The notes below the pieces were generated by a model. It had not been told where the DNA came from, searched no databases, and saw only the letters and a list, made by a program, of their open reading frames with translations. 62,455 bases of DNA from the NCBI GenBank assembly GCA_004195615.1, contig PSPW01000007.1, forward strand, positions 1 to 62,455. Reading direction: 5' to 3'. Each line of letters begins with the position of its first letter. Position 1 is the stretch's first letter. Made by a program: the position numbers and the translations under genes. This document shows positions 16,719 through 25,527 of this stretch, piece by piece. Source of the DNA: Methanobacteriota archaeon (GTDB lineage: Archaea > Thermoplasmatota > Poseidoniia > Poseidoniales > Thalassarchaeaceae).

Positions 16719-17157
16719 AATTAGAAGATGGATAGAGACCGATACCGGTCACAGGGTTCCGAACCACAAGAGTAAGTGTCAACACATCCATGGGCACAGA
16801 TATAGGTGGGAAGCCGAGTTAGAGGGTGATGTAGTATCCGCAAGGGGAGTTTCAGAAGAAGGAATGCTGATGGACTTCTCTGATGTATCTGCAATTCTCA
16901 CCAAGTACATCCACGACGTCGTGGATCATGCCTTCATTGTTTACGAGGGAGATAATGATGTCATAGAAGCCTTATCATCAATGGGGGATAGTCATCGCAC
17001 AGTCATTGTACCATTTATCCCAACTGCCGAGAATCTGGCTAGGTGGGCATTTGAGCAAGTCGACAAACACATCACGTCATCGTACGGAAATAATTTGCGT
17101 CTACACTCTTTTCATGTAAGAGAGACTCCTAAATCCTGGGCTACATGGAGTGGATAA
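16708..17157 (+). CDS. queD: 6-carboxy-5,6,7,8-tetrahydropterin synthase (QueD/PTPS family)
   Basis: 149 residues from ATG 16708, which lies inside the end of msrB. The zinc histidines are in TGHRVPNH and HIHGHRY, and the catalytic Cys sits just before the HGH in KSKCQHIHGH. The partner His is in DVVDHAF, and the pterin-binding Glu in PTAENLARW. It converts dihydroneopterin triphosphate (from FolE) to 6-carboxytetrahydropterin for QueE. It is the last gene of the operon and convergent with trmJ one base later. A longer frame upstream (16594) is a shadow within msrB. Confidence 0.92.
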   Translation: MATRIRRWIETDTGHRVPNHKSKCQHIHGHRYRWEAELEGDVVSARGVSEEGMLMDFSDVSAILTKYIHDVVDHAFIVYEGDNDVIEALSSMGDSHRTVIVPFIPTAENLARWAFEQVDKHITSSYGNNLRLHSFHVRETPKSWATWSG

Positions 17158-17158
17158 A

Positions 17159-17926
17159 TTAAGACTCATCCAAATCGGAGTCCTCGAAAGAATCAGCGGC
17201 TTCAGAGATTATTCCGATTAATCTGTGTATCTCGTCATCCTTTGGAAGTCCTCTCATTATTACTCGAATCAACGTCTCTTCGATACCTCTTCTCTTATGT
17301 TCCTTCGTAGGAATTGATTTGGAAAGTCTAATCACTTCATCCCGGAACCTATCTCTCAAGGCAGGTTCCAATAGACGCCCCCCTGCCCCCGAAGGTGCTC
17401 CAGTATGGGAATTTATGAACCATGAGAAGCAGATTATGGCTACAGCATGGCTGAGATTCAGTATCGGGTAACCCTCCCAAGTTGGAATCGTCAATAGTAG
17501 GTCGCACATTCGTAATTGTTCGTTCAGGAGACCCTTTCCCTCGGGTCCAAACACAACGGCAACTCTTCCATCGACGCCCTTGAGACGCTCAGGGAGCTCA
17601 TCCGGTAGAAGGAAATGTCTCATAGCGGTCTTTTCACCTTCTTCCCTCTTTCCCGATGTACCTATCACCAAGGAGCAATCTGAACATGCATCCCTCAGCG
17701 AATCTACAAGTATGGCCCGATCAAGAACTACCTGAGCATTCTTTGCACGCCTCCTCGCCTCCTCTGACCATTCTCCTTTCCTACCAACAACCCTGAGGTC
17801 GGTGATACCGAAATTCATCATAGAACGAGCAACAGCACCGACATTACCATCATGCTCCGGCTCAACTAATACAATGCTGACTTTTTCATTGAATATTGGC
17901 AGAGAGTCTCCTCGCCTTTCACCCAT
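17159..17926 (-). CDS. trmJ: TrmJ-like SPOUT tRNA 2'-O-methyltransferase
   Basis: A 255-residue SpoU/TrmH-superfamily enzyme. It starts with VSIVLVEPEHDGNVGAVARS and has the trefoil-knot SAM motifs VVFGPEGKGL and IPTWEGYPILNLSHAVAI. These match archaeal TrmJ, which methylates the ribose at tRNA position 32. The C-terminal extension (about 165-255) is helical, as in TrmJ, and ends in an acidic tail. It is the last gene of the ribosomal-protein run on this strand, 36 bp after eS17. Other 2'-O targets are possible. Confidence 0.88.
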   Translation of the reverse strand: MGERRGDSLPIFNEKVSIVLVEPEHDGNVGAVARSMMNFGITDLRVVGRKGEWSEEARRRAKNAQVVLDRAILVDSLRDACSDCSLVIGTSGKREEGEKTAMRHFLLPDELPERLKGVDGRVAVVFGPEGKGLLNEQLRMCDLLLTIPTWEGYPILNLSHAVAIICFSWFINSHTGAPSGAGGRLLEPALRDRFRDEVIRLSKSIPTKEHKRRGIEETLIRVIMRGLPKDDEIHRLIGIISEAADSFEDSDLDES

Positions 17927-17962
17927 AGTCTAGCGACCCCATACTAGGTGATGAGTGGTGCG

Positions 17963-18154
17963 CTAGTCCACTCTGCGTTGCTTATACCTAGTTATGTAAC
18001 CAGCTATCCAGTTACGCATTCTTTTGCTGTCAACATCTGTGAACTCAGAGACAAGATGTTTGTTGGTGTCAAAGTCATCTGTGAACTGCTCCGGATACAT
18101 TTCCACTAACCTCAGTGCTCTTGTTTTGATGAATGATGGTCTAATGTTGCCCAT
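17963..18154 (-). CDS. rps17e: Small-subunit ribosomal protein eS17
   Basis: A 63-residue archaeal/eukaryotic-type ribosomal protein. It opens [20 protein letters not shown], then [34 protein letters not shown], the complete short archaeal eS17. It follows eL31 by two bases in an eS19-eL39-eL31-eS17-trmJ run. Confidence 0.95.
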   Translation of the reverse strand: MGNIRPSFIKTRALRLVEMYPEQFTDDFDTNKHLVSEFTDVDSKRMRNWIAGYITRYKQRRVD

Positions 18155-18156
18155 AT

Positions 18157-18420
18157 TTAATCCTCCAGTAGCTTGACTTCCAGAGGAAAGCCCTCTTCGC
18201 GAGTACAGACAACCTTGATCTTACGAGGAGGATTCTGCATACCTCTAGCCCAAATGGCGTGGTTTACAGACTCGTCAATCCAGATTTCCTCTTCTTCAGT
18301 CTTCTTCATGTGTCTAGAAACATGAATTTTTATTTCCGCCATAGCTCTCTTAGCCCTGTTTGTTCTAGGGACTTTCCATGCAGCCCTTAGTGGAATTGTA
18401 ATCTCCCTTACCTCAGCCAT
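18157..18420 (-). CDS. rpl31e: Large-subunit ribosomal protein eL31
   Basis: An 87-residue archaeal/eukaryotic-type protein. Recognisable parts are [34 protein letters not shown] and [21 protein letters not shown]. The length is typical. It starts four bases after the eL39 stop on the same strand and is certainly cotranscribed with it. Confidence 0.95.
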   Translation of the reverse strand: MAEVREITIPLRAAWKVPRTNRAKRAMAEIKIHVSRHMKKTEEEEIWIDESVNHAIWARGMQNPPRKIKVVCTREEGFPLEVKLLED

Positions 18421-18424
18421 TTAT

Positions 18425-18580
18425 TCACCTCTGTAACTTTGAACGACGCCACATATGACGCTTGGGGTGAGAATTAGTTTTCCTGTTTGTTCTCATTACA
18501 ACCCAAACAGGGACCCTTTTATTCTGTTTAGTCACCTTGTTCAGGCGCTTCTTCTTGGCGAAGGGTTTGTTTCGAGCCAT
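18425..18580 (-). CDS. rpl39e: Large-subunit ribosomal protein eL39
   Basis: A 51-residue very basic protein, easily missed because of its size. It reads [20 protein letters not shown] and ends [17 protein letters not shown], with the conserved [12 protein letters not shown] in the middle. eL39 lines the peptide exit tunnel in archaea and eukaryotes. It sits between eS19 (10 bp upstream) and eL31. Confidence 0.95.
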   Translation of the reverse strand: MARNKPFAKKKRLNKVTKQNKRVPVWVVMRTNRKTNSHPKRHMWRRSKLQR

Positions 18581-18589
18581 TATTCTCCC

Positions 18590-19060
18590 TCAGTACCTCT
18601 CCAAACCCGGATACTTCTCCTCTGCTTCTCCTCGAACAGAATGTGCAATCAGGTCTAGAAGCGCGTGTCCTTTAGAACTGATTATCCTTCCATGGTTCAC
18701 TGTTCCTGAAGAATTCATAGAATTTTCGATAAGTCCAGATTCGGCTAGTTGCTGCAATATTTTGCGAGCAACGTTCCTCGAGCCTGCAACCGCCTTGTTC
18801 TTCTTCACTCCACGATCTTTAGCGCCACCAAATTCCTGTGAAATCCGATTTGTACCGATTGGTCCCTTCATTGCTACTTTCCTAAGTATCGAAGCTGCTC
18901 TTGTGTGCCACCAGTCATCCTGAACGGGGGGCCTTTCCCGATGAGTTCCAGTCTTGATTTGGGATGCCCACTCGGGTGCGGAAATCTTGTCATACGACTG
19001 CATTTTCTCGGCTAGACTCGAAATAAGTAGGCCCGCTGGTACGTCGTAGTATGTCGTCAT
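18590..19060 (-). CDS. rps19e: Small-subunit ribosomal protein eS19
   Basis: 156 residues from ATG 19060 (MTTYYDVPAGLLISSLAEKM). The family pattern is clear: WWHTRAASILRKVAMKGPIG, GGAKDRGVKKNKAVAGSRN and a C-terminal winged-helix part KILQQLAESGLIE. The frame is open back to 19156, but a TATA-like TTAAATA on this strand lies 36-42 bp upstream of 19060, so the shorter start is right. It is first in the ribosomal operon eS19-eL39-eL31-eS17-trmJ. Confidence 0.95.
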   Translation of the reverse strand: MTTYYDVPAGLLISSLAEKMQSYDKISAPEWASQIKTGTHRERPPVQDDWWHTRAASILRKVAMKGPIGTNRISQEFGGAKDRGVKKNKAVAGSRNVARKILQQLAESGLIENSMNSSGTVNHGRIISSKGHALLDLIAHSVRGEAEEKYPGLERY

Positions 19061-19095
19061 AGGTTCACCGTGTGTGCCGCCCGTCCAACAGACCG

Positions 19096-19118
19096 TATTT
19101 AACCGTAATGAAACGGTT
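19096..19118 (-). promoter_or_regulatory. Promoter of the eS19 ribosomal operon with adjoining inverted repeat
   Basis: On the minus strand TTAAATA (19102-19096) is a TATA-like box 36-42 bp before the eS19 ATG, giving a leader of roughly a dozen bases. Overlapping its upstream edge is AACCGT-AATGAA-ACGGTT (19101-19118), a perfect six-base inverted repeat covering the BRE position. It may be an operator or an extended BRE. The boxes are seen; their use is inferred. Confidence 0.5.
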
Positions 19119-19184
19119 TTTCTACAGTATGCCTCACTAATTTGCACAACAAGCATTCAATAATTACTCTGTACTCGAAAATAC

Positions 19185-19985
19185 GTGAAGAGATCGCTCT
19201 CAAAGAATCCCAACATGCTTCGCACCATGGTGGGCACCGGATTAACTTTGATTATTCTCCTCTCGTACGCCGTTTACTCAAATACAGTTGACTCTGAGTA
19301 CTATGCATATACCACGACTAACGATCACCAGATCATGGAAATTACATCTGAATCTGAGGGCCATGCTCAATGGTACTATACGACAAATTCAGCGATAACA
19401 TGGGTCAATTTTTCTGTCGACGGCGCACCACCCGGGGCGACTCTAACGATTGAAGCCGAGGGAACCAATTGGTCACATTCACCGAGCCTTGGGTTACAGG
19501 ACCAGAGTTACATATGCAATGAGCCAGACTCTGATTACTCGAAGTACCTGGAAACATGCGAATTTAGTAGAATACATTCAATTGAACTCGAAAATGGTAG
19601 TGGCACACTTCGCGGAAGGGTTTCACTAGAGCTTCCAATCAAGGGCAAGGGATATCTGGAAAGTGAGAATCTCGAAAATGCTCAAAGTGAAGCCAGTGAA
19701 TTGATAAATTCGGCAAAAAAGACAATCACGTGGAAAATCAAGGTTGAGGATGATGGAGAAATTACATCCAGTGCTGGGATGCTGATAGAATCCGAGTATT
19801 CTTCCCATGAACTAGTAAACTTGGAGAAATTCACACTCAACCCCGTCCAAGAGACAGTATACAGCTTCTCCGCATTAGTTGGTTGCTTCTTCTTGGTACT
19901 AGTAATACCACTCTTGATCTTCTTTTCCGCTAAATACAGGGAGAATATGAACGAGGGGCTACGAACCGCGGTCGAAGAAGAGTGA
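19185..19985 (+). CDS. Unrecognised membrane-anchored extracellular protein
   Basis: 266 residues from a GTG. One N-terminal membrane segment lies at about 14-32 (TMVGTGLTLIILLSYAVYS), then an extracellular beta-rich region with several NxS/T sites and two Cys (C115 and C128 roughly). A second membrane helix is near the C-terminus (about 233-252) with a short charged cytoplasmic end. The two Cys could form a disulfide. No family recognised. It is divergent from the eS19 operon, with 124 bp between the starts. Confidence 0.65.
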   Translation: MKRSLSKNPNMLRTMVGTGLTLIILLSYAVYSNTVDSEYYAYTTTNDHQIMEITSESEGHAQWYYTTNSAITWVNFSVDGAPPGATLTIEAEGTNWSHSPSLGLQDQSYICNEPDSDYSKYLETCEFSRIHSIELENGSGTLRGRVSLELPIKGKGYLESENLENAQSEASELINSAKKTITWKIKVEDDGEITSSAGMLIESEYSSHELVNLEKFTLNPVQETVYSFSALVGCFFLVLVIPLLIFFSAKYRENMNEGLRTAVEEE

Positions 19986-19997
19986 ACTCTTTCTGAG

Positions 19998-20354
19998 CTA
20001 TTCGCTCTCATTCTCAAACCTTTCTCGATTTAATGTGATAAAGCCCAATTCAACAAATTTCGCAATAGACCGACTAACTCTCTCTGAGGCGGGTGCAATT
20101 TTTTCATCGAAGAAGTAATCCATTTCGAATATGATTTGCCCCAAAGTCCTAGTTCCGTCCATCAATATCCAAAGTTTACTATTCATTTCATCTAGCGGCC
20201 TTCGAACAACAGTCGGTGCGCTAAGTAAATTTGCAACTTTCTTCTCAATCCCTCTCAAGCCCTTGTCCACAATAATTTCAATATTCTCGGAATCTGTCAT
20301 AATCCATTCAATTTCCCCTCTAGTTGGAAAAATATCACCAGGCATAATCACCAC
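19998..20354 (-). CDS. PqqD-like small protein
   Basis: 118 residues. The middle, VVRRPLDEMNSKLWILMDGT then RTLGQIIFEMDYFF and an end VELGFITLNRE, follows the PqqD/RRE fold pattern (R..LDE.GS.LW...DG.RT). PqqD-like domains bind leader peptides of RiPPs or serve as small chaperones. No radical SAM partner or precursor peptide lies beside it, so PQQ synthesis is unlikely. Start uncertain: MPGDIFP (20345) or MTDSENIE (20300) are also possible. Convergent with the gene ending at 19985. Confidence 0.55.
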   Translation of the reverse strand: MVIMPGDIFPTRGEIEWIMTDSENIEIIVDKGLRGIEKKVANLLSAPTVVRRPLDEMNSKLWILMDGTRTLGQIIFEMDYFFDEKIAPASERVSRSIAKFVELGFITLNRERFENESE

Positions 20355-20397
20355 AATGAAAACAATACTTGTGCTGACAGTGTTGCAGCAGTCACTT

Positions 20398-20961
20398 CTA
20401 ACTCCTCAATTTGGTTGTGTTTTCAACAATTGATGATGCTAGCTCGATAACCCTGCTATTGATATCATCACTAACGAGAGATCCATCTTCATTGAATGCT
20501 TCTTTTATGTTTGGAACCGCTATCTGCTCCGGAGTAACCCACCCATGAATCCACCTTGCGGCTATCCTCATATGATTGAGCGTATTGTTGCTAGTCTGCC
20601 CTCCAAGTGTAGATATTAGGCCGAAAACCTTCCCGGAAGTGTGTTTTGAGTATACGCAGTCGAGGCTATTCTTCATGACTCCACTCATAGTTCCGTGATA
20701 TTCTGGACTTGAAAGAACAAATGCATCAGCGGAAATTACCATCTCCTGAAAATCCTTCACATTGGAATCATCCCAGCACCCTTCAGCACCAACTAGGGGC
20801 AATGGACGAGCACCATGATCCCAGATTACTGTTTCAGCACCTAGCTCTTTACACTCATTGAGGACTATCTCTAGCATTCTACCATTCGCCGAGTCTAGGT
20901 CATAGGACCCGCAAATTCCCATAACAACAATTGGCTCACTCACGATACGCTCAGGCGACAC
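20398..20961 (-). CDS. NADPH-dependent FMN reductase family protein
   Basis: A 187-residue flavodoxin-like protein. It has the FMN phosphate loop GICGSYDLDSANGRM and the family motif SSPEYHGTMSGVMKNSLDC, as in the ArsH/ChrR/SsuE-type NAD(P)H:FMN or quinone reductases. The true start may be MGICGSY (14th residue). Physiological substrate cannot be told: quinone, azo or chromate reduction and reduced-flavin supply all occur in the family. It lies 43 bp upstream of the PqqD-like gene on the same strand. Confidence 0.8.
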   Translation of the reverse strand: MSPERIVSEPIVVMGICGSYDLDSANGRMLEIVLNECKELGAETVIWDHGARPLPLVGAEGCWDDSNVKDFQEMVISADAFVLSSPEYHGTMSGVMKNSLDCVYSKHTSGKVFGLISTLGGQTSNNTLNHMRIAARWIHGWVTPEQIAVPNIKEAFNEDGSLVSDDINSRVIELASSIVENTTKLRS

Positions 20962-21028
20962 CTAGTCTTCAATTGTCCCTCTTCAGGGGTTGCGAATACT
21001 TATTCATCAGATTTTCTTCGAAGTGAAT

Positions 21029-22207
21029 ATGGGAACTAGCTTAGCCGAGATTCTCATGGAGGCTGCGGCCCTTTCCAAGGAAGGAAATGACTCTGAGGCC
21101 ATTGAGTCCTATCTATCTGCGATAAGAATCGACTCAGATCATGCAACTGCTTGGTATTGTCTTGGCGTTCTATATTCTAGGACTGGATTAATGGAAGAAG
21201 CAGTACAGGCGTTTGAGCAATCGGACAAAATCATTCCTAACCACCCACCAACTCTAGCAAATCTGACTTACCTGTTGGCTGATCAAAATCCAATGGATGC
21301 TTCTGAATATGCAAGATCCGCAATGACATCAATATCTGACGATGAAAAATTGGCCTCGATAGCAGGATATTCCGAACCTTCCGAAGAACCAAAGAGAATA
21401 TTCGTTGAGGCTAGGCAGATTGAAGAAGATTTACTACCATTCCATCAAGATTTGGCTCTTGAAGAAAATATAGATAGATTCGATGAGGCCCGTTCTCTAA
21501 CATCAACGGGAGATCATTCTCGTGCCGTGACTATCTGGAAAGCTCTCCTCGAGGACTCTCCCAATTCGCCAGAGGTATGGAGGGGGCTTGGTGAGGCTTT
21601 GCGCGCCGCTGGATACGATGACCGAGCCAATCAATGCCTGAAGAGGGCCGTGGCCATAGAATCCGAGCCTCCAGTGAAAGCAATCGATGTAGATGTTGTT
21701 GATGAAGCCTCAACTGAAGCGCTTATCCTTGCAGCTGAGGCGGCCCAGTCAAATTCCCCCACAGAACCCGAGCGAGGGGATCTAGATGAGGCAGTTGGGT
21801 GGTACAACATGGGAATCAACCTTCTGAGTGAGGGAAAAAACGACGAGGCAATTTCCAGTTTTGAGAAGGCGATTGGCGGATGCCCTGCCACGGAGATAGA
21901 GTTGAAGGTGAAGGCCCAAAATGGTCGAGGTAACGCTTTGTATAACTCTGGCAGATACTCCGAGAGCGTTGTAGCATACCACACAGCGATAGGAATTGAT
22001 CCAAACAGTGTTTCCGGGCGGACTCTTTTCAACATGGGTTCTTCGTATGCCGCAGTGGAAATGTTCGATGACGCCATCAAGTGTTTCATTCAGGCTCTAG
22101 AGCGAGGCCTGGACAAGCAGGACTCCGAATTATGCGAGAAGCAGATCAGTCGATGTCGACTTCTTTCACGTGAGCAAGCAAAACGACAATCACGCACTAG
22201 TGCATAG
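21029..22207 (+). CDS. TPR-repeat protein
   Basis: 392 residues from ATG 21029. At least six tetratricopeptide units can be seen, e.g. ATAWYCLGVLYSRTGLMEEA, EVWRGLGEALRAAGYDDRA, GWYNMGINLLSEGKNDEA, KAQNGRGNALYNSGRYSES and GRTLFNMGSSYAAVEMFDDA. No signal peptide or membrane helix; probably a cytoplasmic scaffold. The two halves are joined by an acidic linker (about 225-260). The end overlaps the convergent molybdopterin oxidoreductase gene by 11 bp. Confidence 0.85.
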   Translation: MGTSLAEILMEAAALSKEGNDSEAIESYLSAIRIDSDHATAWYCLGVLYSRTGLMEEAVQAFEQSDKIIPNHPPTLANLTYLLADQNPMDASEYARSAMTSISDDEKLASIAGYSEPSEEPKRIFVEARQIEEDLLPFHQDLALEENIDRFDEARSLTSTGDHSRAVTIWKALLEDSPNSPEVWRGLGEALRAAGYDDRANQCLKRAVAIESEPPVKAIDVDVVDEASTEALILAAEAAQSNSPTEPERGDLDEAVGWYNMGINLLSEGKNDEAISSFEKAIGGCPATEIELKVKAQNGRGNALYNSGRYSESVVAYHTAIGIDPNSVSGRTLFNMGSSYAAVEMFDDAIKCFIQALERGLDKQDSELCEKQISRCRLLSREQAKRQSRTSA

Positions 22208-24479
22208 GTGCTATTGAGACGACAACGGACTTGCTAGTCGGCGTATTACTCCTATCTGCAACGCTATCAAGTGGTATGAGAACATTGGATTCCGGGAAAT
22301 ACGTAGCAACATTTCCCGGAGGGATATCATATTCAATGACAGACCACGCATGAGAGGAAATCTCTCTCCTCTGAAAATGTGAGGTAATAGTAACCTTCTG
22401 AAATTCTTTCCATCCACGAGAGTCGATATCTATCTGACTCATTAGGACGACCCTTCTACTGCCCGAAATCCCCCTGTATCTATCATTGGTGCTGTATATT
22501 GTCGTATTGTACTGATCATGAGACCTAATTGTCATCATTAGAAACTTATCTTCATCTACGAAAATCGGTTGTAATTTATGAGTAATGAAATTGGCCATCC
22601 CCGATTCGGTATTGAATTCTCGATTGTCACGTGGAGGATTTGGCAAGTAGAAACCACCATCAATTCTACACCTCTTATTGTATGACTCGAATCCTGGAAT
22701 GGTCCTCTCGATACTCTCACGAATATTATCATAATCTCCAATTAGACCTTTCCAGGGGATGCCCGTTGAACCTCTTATATCCTCAATTGCCATGGCCAAT
22801 CCACCTACGATGCTGCATTCCGATAATAGGTGAGGACTGGCGGGTTTCCTATTCCCTATAGATCTGTGAACCACGCCCATCGAGTTCTCCACTGTGACAA
22901 ATTGCGAATGACCCCCTGTTTCATCTCTCTCCGTTCTGCCCAGACAAGGCAGGATGATAGCCGTCTTCCCAGAAATTAGGTGTGATCTATTTGGCTTTGT
23001 AGAGATCTGTACTGTCAAGCTACAATTCTGCAAACCTTCCGCTGTAGAATTTGTGTCTGACATTGCTGAAAGGAAGTTACCCCCCATCGAAACAAATACT
23101 CGAGCCCCCCCATCTCTCATCACTCTCACTGATTCAACGGCATCCAAACCCTTCTTACTAACAGGTTCAATACCAAACTCGAGATTTAGGGATTCCAGGA
23201 ATTCCATCGATGGATTGTGGTTAATCCCAACTGTCCTGTCTCCTTGGACGTTTGAGTGACCTCTAACCGGGCAAACTCCGGCTCCATCCCTGCCCATATG
23301 ACCCCCAAGTAGAAGCACATTTGCAATCTCTTGTATTGTAGCAACAGAGTTCTTGTGCTGGGTCAGGCCCATTGCCCAGCAACAGATAGTCGATTTTGAC
23401 TTGCCAATCAATCCTCCAATCCTTTCAATTTCTGATTGCTCAATCCCACTAATCTCCGATATCTCTGTCAATGAACTGCCTAATACTTCAGTACGATAAT
23501 TTTCATAACCGTTAGTATGCCTTTCAATGAAATCGACGTCTTCATCATTATTGGATATAATCGCCTTAGCAAAACCCCTGAATAGTGCTTGATCCCCATT
23601 AATTCTGACTCTAATATGATCGTCCGATATTGTAGTGCCACGACCTAAGACCTCTAGTGGATTTTGAGGGTGTTTGAATCTAACCATGCCAGTTTCCATT
23701 AGTGGATTAATACTAATGACCGATGCTCCGGAACGTTTTGCGTCCCTCAGAGCTGTAAGCATCCGAGGGTGATTAGTTCCTGGATTCTGTCCAACGACAA
23801 TGATTAGATCAGCCTTATCAAAGTCCTCAAGCTTTACCGTACCCTTACTAATCCCAATACTTTGCAATAATGCAACGCCAGATGATTCGTGACACATATT
23901 TGAGCAATCGGGCAAATTGTTTGTCCCAAAACTCCTGGCAAGTAATTGCCATAGGTATGCCGCTTCATTGCTAGTCCTCCCAGAGGTGTAGAAAATAGCC
24001 TCATTTGGGGAATTAAGCTTTGATAGCTCAAGAGCGATTGTATTGAACGCCTCATCCCATGATAGTTGCTCGTAGTATTCGGAACCTTCCTTCAGTACAA
24101 GTGGGTGAGTTAGTCTTCCTTGACTGTTGAGCCAATTATCTGGTTTCTTGGATAATTCAGCTACACTCCACTTGGACCAGAAAGTAGGGCCTGCTCTTCT
24201 CTTAGTAGCCTCATCTGCAATGGCCTTTGCACCATTCTCGCAGAATTCAGCGAAAGTTCTTTTTGAGTCTGAATCTGGCCATGCACAGCCAGGACAGTCA
24301 AAGCCATAGAATTTGTTGACTCTGGAAAAATTGGAAAGGCTTGCTATTATCCCCATTTTTGAGACTCCGTGTTTGACGGTAGAAATTATCGCCGGCAAAC
24401 CCGCAGCCGATGTTCTTGGCACGCTTTTAATCGGTGGATTTTCCTCAAGAGGAGTTGTCGCTTCTGGAGTTACTCGCAC
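22197..24479 (-). CDS. FdhF/YdeP-type molybdopterin oxidoreductase
   Basis: 760 residues of the formate-dehydrogenase-like (YdeP, TIGR01701-type) family. The N-terminal iron-sulfur segment is the short FDCPGCAWPD typical of that subfamily. Molybdopterin-binding blocks follow: GRTSNEAAYLWQLLARSFGT, NMCHESSGVAL, VGQNPGTNHPRMLTAL, GGHMGRDGAGVCPVRGHSNV and, at the end, MTIRSHDQYNTTIYSTNDRY. Formate is not established as substrate for this subfamily. The maturation protein FdhD lies 1 kb away on the same strand, which supports a real bis-MGD enzyme. Confidence 0.87.
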   Translation of the reverse strand: MRVTPEATTPLEENPPIKSVPRTSAAGLPAIISTVKHGVSKMGIIASLSNFSRVNKFYGFDCPGCAWPDSDSKRTFAEFCENGAKAIADEATKRRAGPTFWSKWSVAELSKKPDNWLNSQGRLTHPLVLKEGSEYYEQLSWDEAFNTIALELSKLNSPNEAIFYTSGRTSNEAAYLWQLLARSFGTNNLPDCSNMCHESSGVALLQSIGISKGTVKLEDFDKADLIIVVGQNPGTNHPRMLTALRDAKRSGASVISINPLMETGMVRFKHPQNPLEVLGRGTTISDDHIRVRINGDQALFRGFAKAIISNNDEDVDFIERHTNGYENYRTEVLGSSLTEISEISGIEQSEIERIGGLIGKSKSTICCWAMGLTQHKNSVATIQEIANVLLLGGHMGRDGAGVCPVRGHSNVQGDRTVGINHNPSMEFLESLNLEFGIEPVSKKGLDAVESVRVMRDGGARVFVSMGGNFLSAMSDTNSTAEGLQNCSLTVQISTKPNRSHLISGKTAIILPCLGRTERDETGGHSQFVTVENSMGVVHRSIGNRKPASPHLLSECSIVGGLAMAIEDIRGSTGIPWKGLIGDYDNIRESIERTIPGFESYNKRCRIDGGFYLPNPPRDNREFNTESGMANFITHKLQPIFVDEDKFLMMTIRSHDQYNTTIYSTNDRYRGISGSRRVVLMSQIDIDSRGWKEFQKVTITSHFQRREISSHAWSVIEYDIPPGNVATYFPESNVLIPLDSVADRSNTPTSKSVVVSIAPMH

Positions 24480-24552
24480 GAACTGATTTTATGTGTCGCA
24501 CATTTCAAAGTACTGAGAGTAAGATAATGTCTAACTCCTAGTCTCAGAGGGT

Positions 24553-25527
24553 GTGAATGAAGGGTTTCACGTAGTGACTGGTGCGTTTGGATATTCGGGA
24601 AGATGGATTGCGAAGGAGCTAATATCTAGAGGCAAGAAGGTCAGGACACTCACCAATGCTATTGGCCGAGACGACCCGTTTAAGGGGCAAGTCGAAGTCT
24701 TGCCAATTGATTTCTCTGATCATGAGTCTCTTGTATCATCTTTGAAAGGTGCCGAGGTTCTATACAACACATACTGGGTACGTTACAAGGATCGGAAAGG
24801 TGACTATGCTCATGATTTAGCGGTCGAGAACATCAGAAAATTATTTTTCGCTGCAGAGGAAGCTGGCGTCAAAAGGGTCGTACATTTTTCCGTAGCCCAT
24901 CCTCACAAAGCACCAGATTGGTCATATTTCAGAGGAAAGGTCGAAGTTGAGAGAATCCTCACAGAGTCATCTCTATCGTATGCAATACTAAGGCCCACCG
25001 TTTTCTATGGGGGTGAAAGAGACGTTCTGATTAACAATATGGCATGGCTGATACGTAAGTTTCCGATTTTCGGTGTTTTCGGCATGGGGAATTACCCTAT
25101 CCAACCTATCCATATTGCCGATGTAGCAATGGTTGCAGTTAACCAGGGAGAATCTACGAGAGATATTGTTTTGGACGTTGCAGGACCTGAGACTTTCTCG
25201 TACAGAGACTACGTTAGACTACTCGCTAAGTCACTAGGTGTTCGTAGAATGATAATTCCGATTCCACCATTTATTGGGTTGCTCGTAGGAAAGATTGTGG
25301 GCATCTTCCTTCAAGACATAGTCATTACCAATGCAGAGATCAAAGGCTTGATGAAGGGCCTTATGGCTACTGACGAAAAACCACAAGGCTCAATCAAGTT
25401 TTCCGAATGGATTACTAGCAATGGCGTAAATTTGGGGGTGAAATACCATAATGATATGAAGGAGAGGAGATATAGAAATCCCCGTCCATCCAAACTATTG
25501 CAGGATTCTCCTAACTCCACTAAATAA
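24553..25527 (+). CDS. NAD(P)-binding epimerase/NmrA-like SDR protein
   Basis: A 324-residue atypical short-chain dehydrogenase. Rossmann motif is VVTGAFGYSGRWIAKEL near the N-terminus, then VVHFSVAHPHKAPDWSYFRG and the ILRPTVFYGG segment. The usual YxxxK appears as YFRGK. It resembles the complex I 39-kDa/NDUFA9-like and NmrA-like proteins, which often bind NAD(P)H without catalysis. Start GTG 24553. Its C-terminus overlaps fdhD tail to tail by 33 bp. Substrate unknown. Confidence 0.75.
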   Translation: MNEGFHVVTGAFGYSGRWIAKELISRGKKVRTLTNAIGRDDPFKGQVEVLPIDFSDHESLVSSLKGAEVLYNTYWVRYKDRKGDYAHDLAVENIRKLFFAAEEAGVKRVVHFSVAHPHKAPDWSYFRGKVEVERILTESSLSYAILRPTVFYGGERDVLINNMAWLIRKFPIFGVFGMGNYPIQPIHIADVAMVAVNQGESTRDIVLDVAGPETFSYRDYVRLLAKSLGVRRMIIPIPPFIGLLVGKIVGIFLQDIVITNAEIKGLMKGLMATDEKPQGSIKFSEWITSNGVNLGVKYHNDMKERRYRNPRPSKLLQDSPNSTK

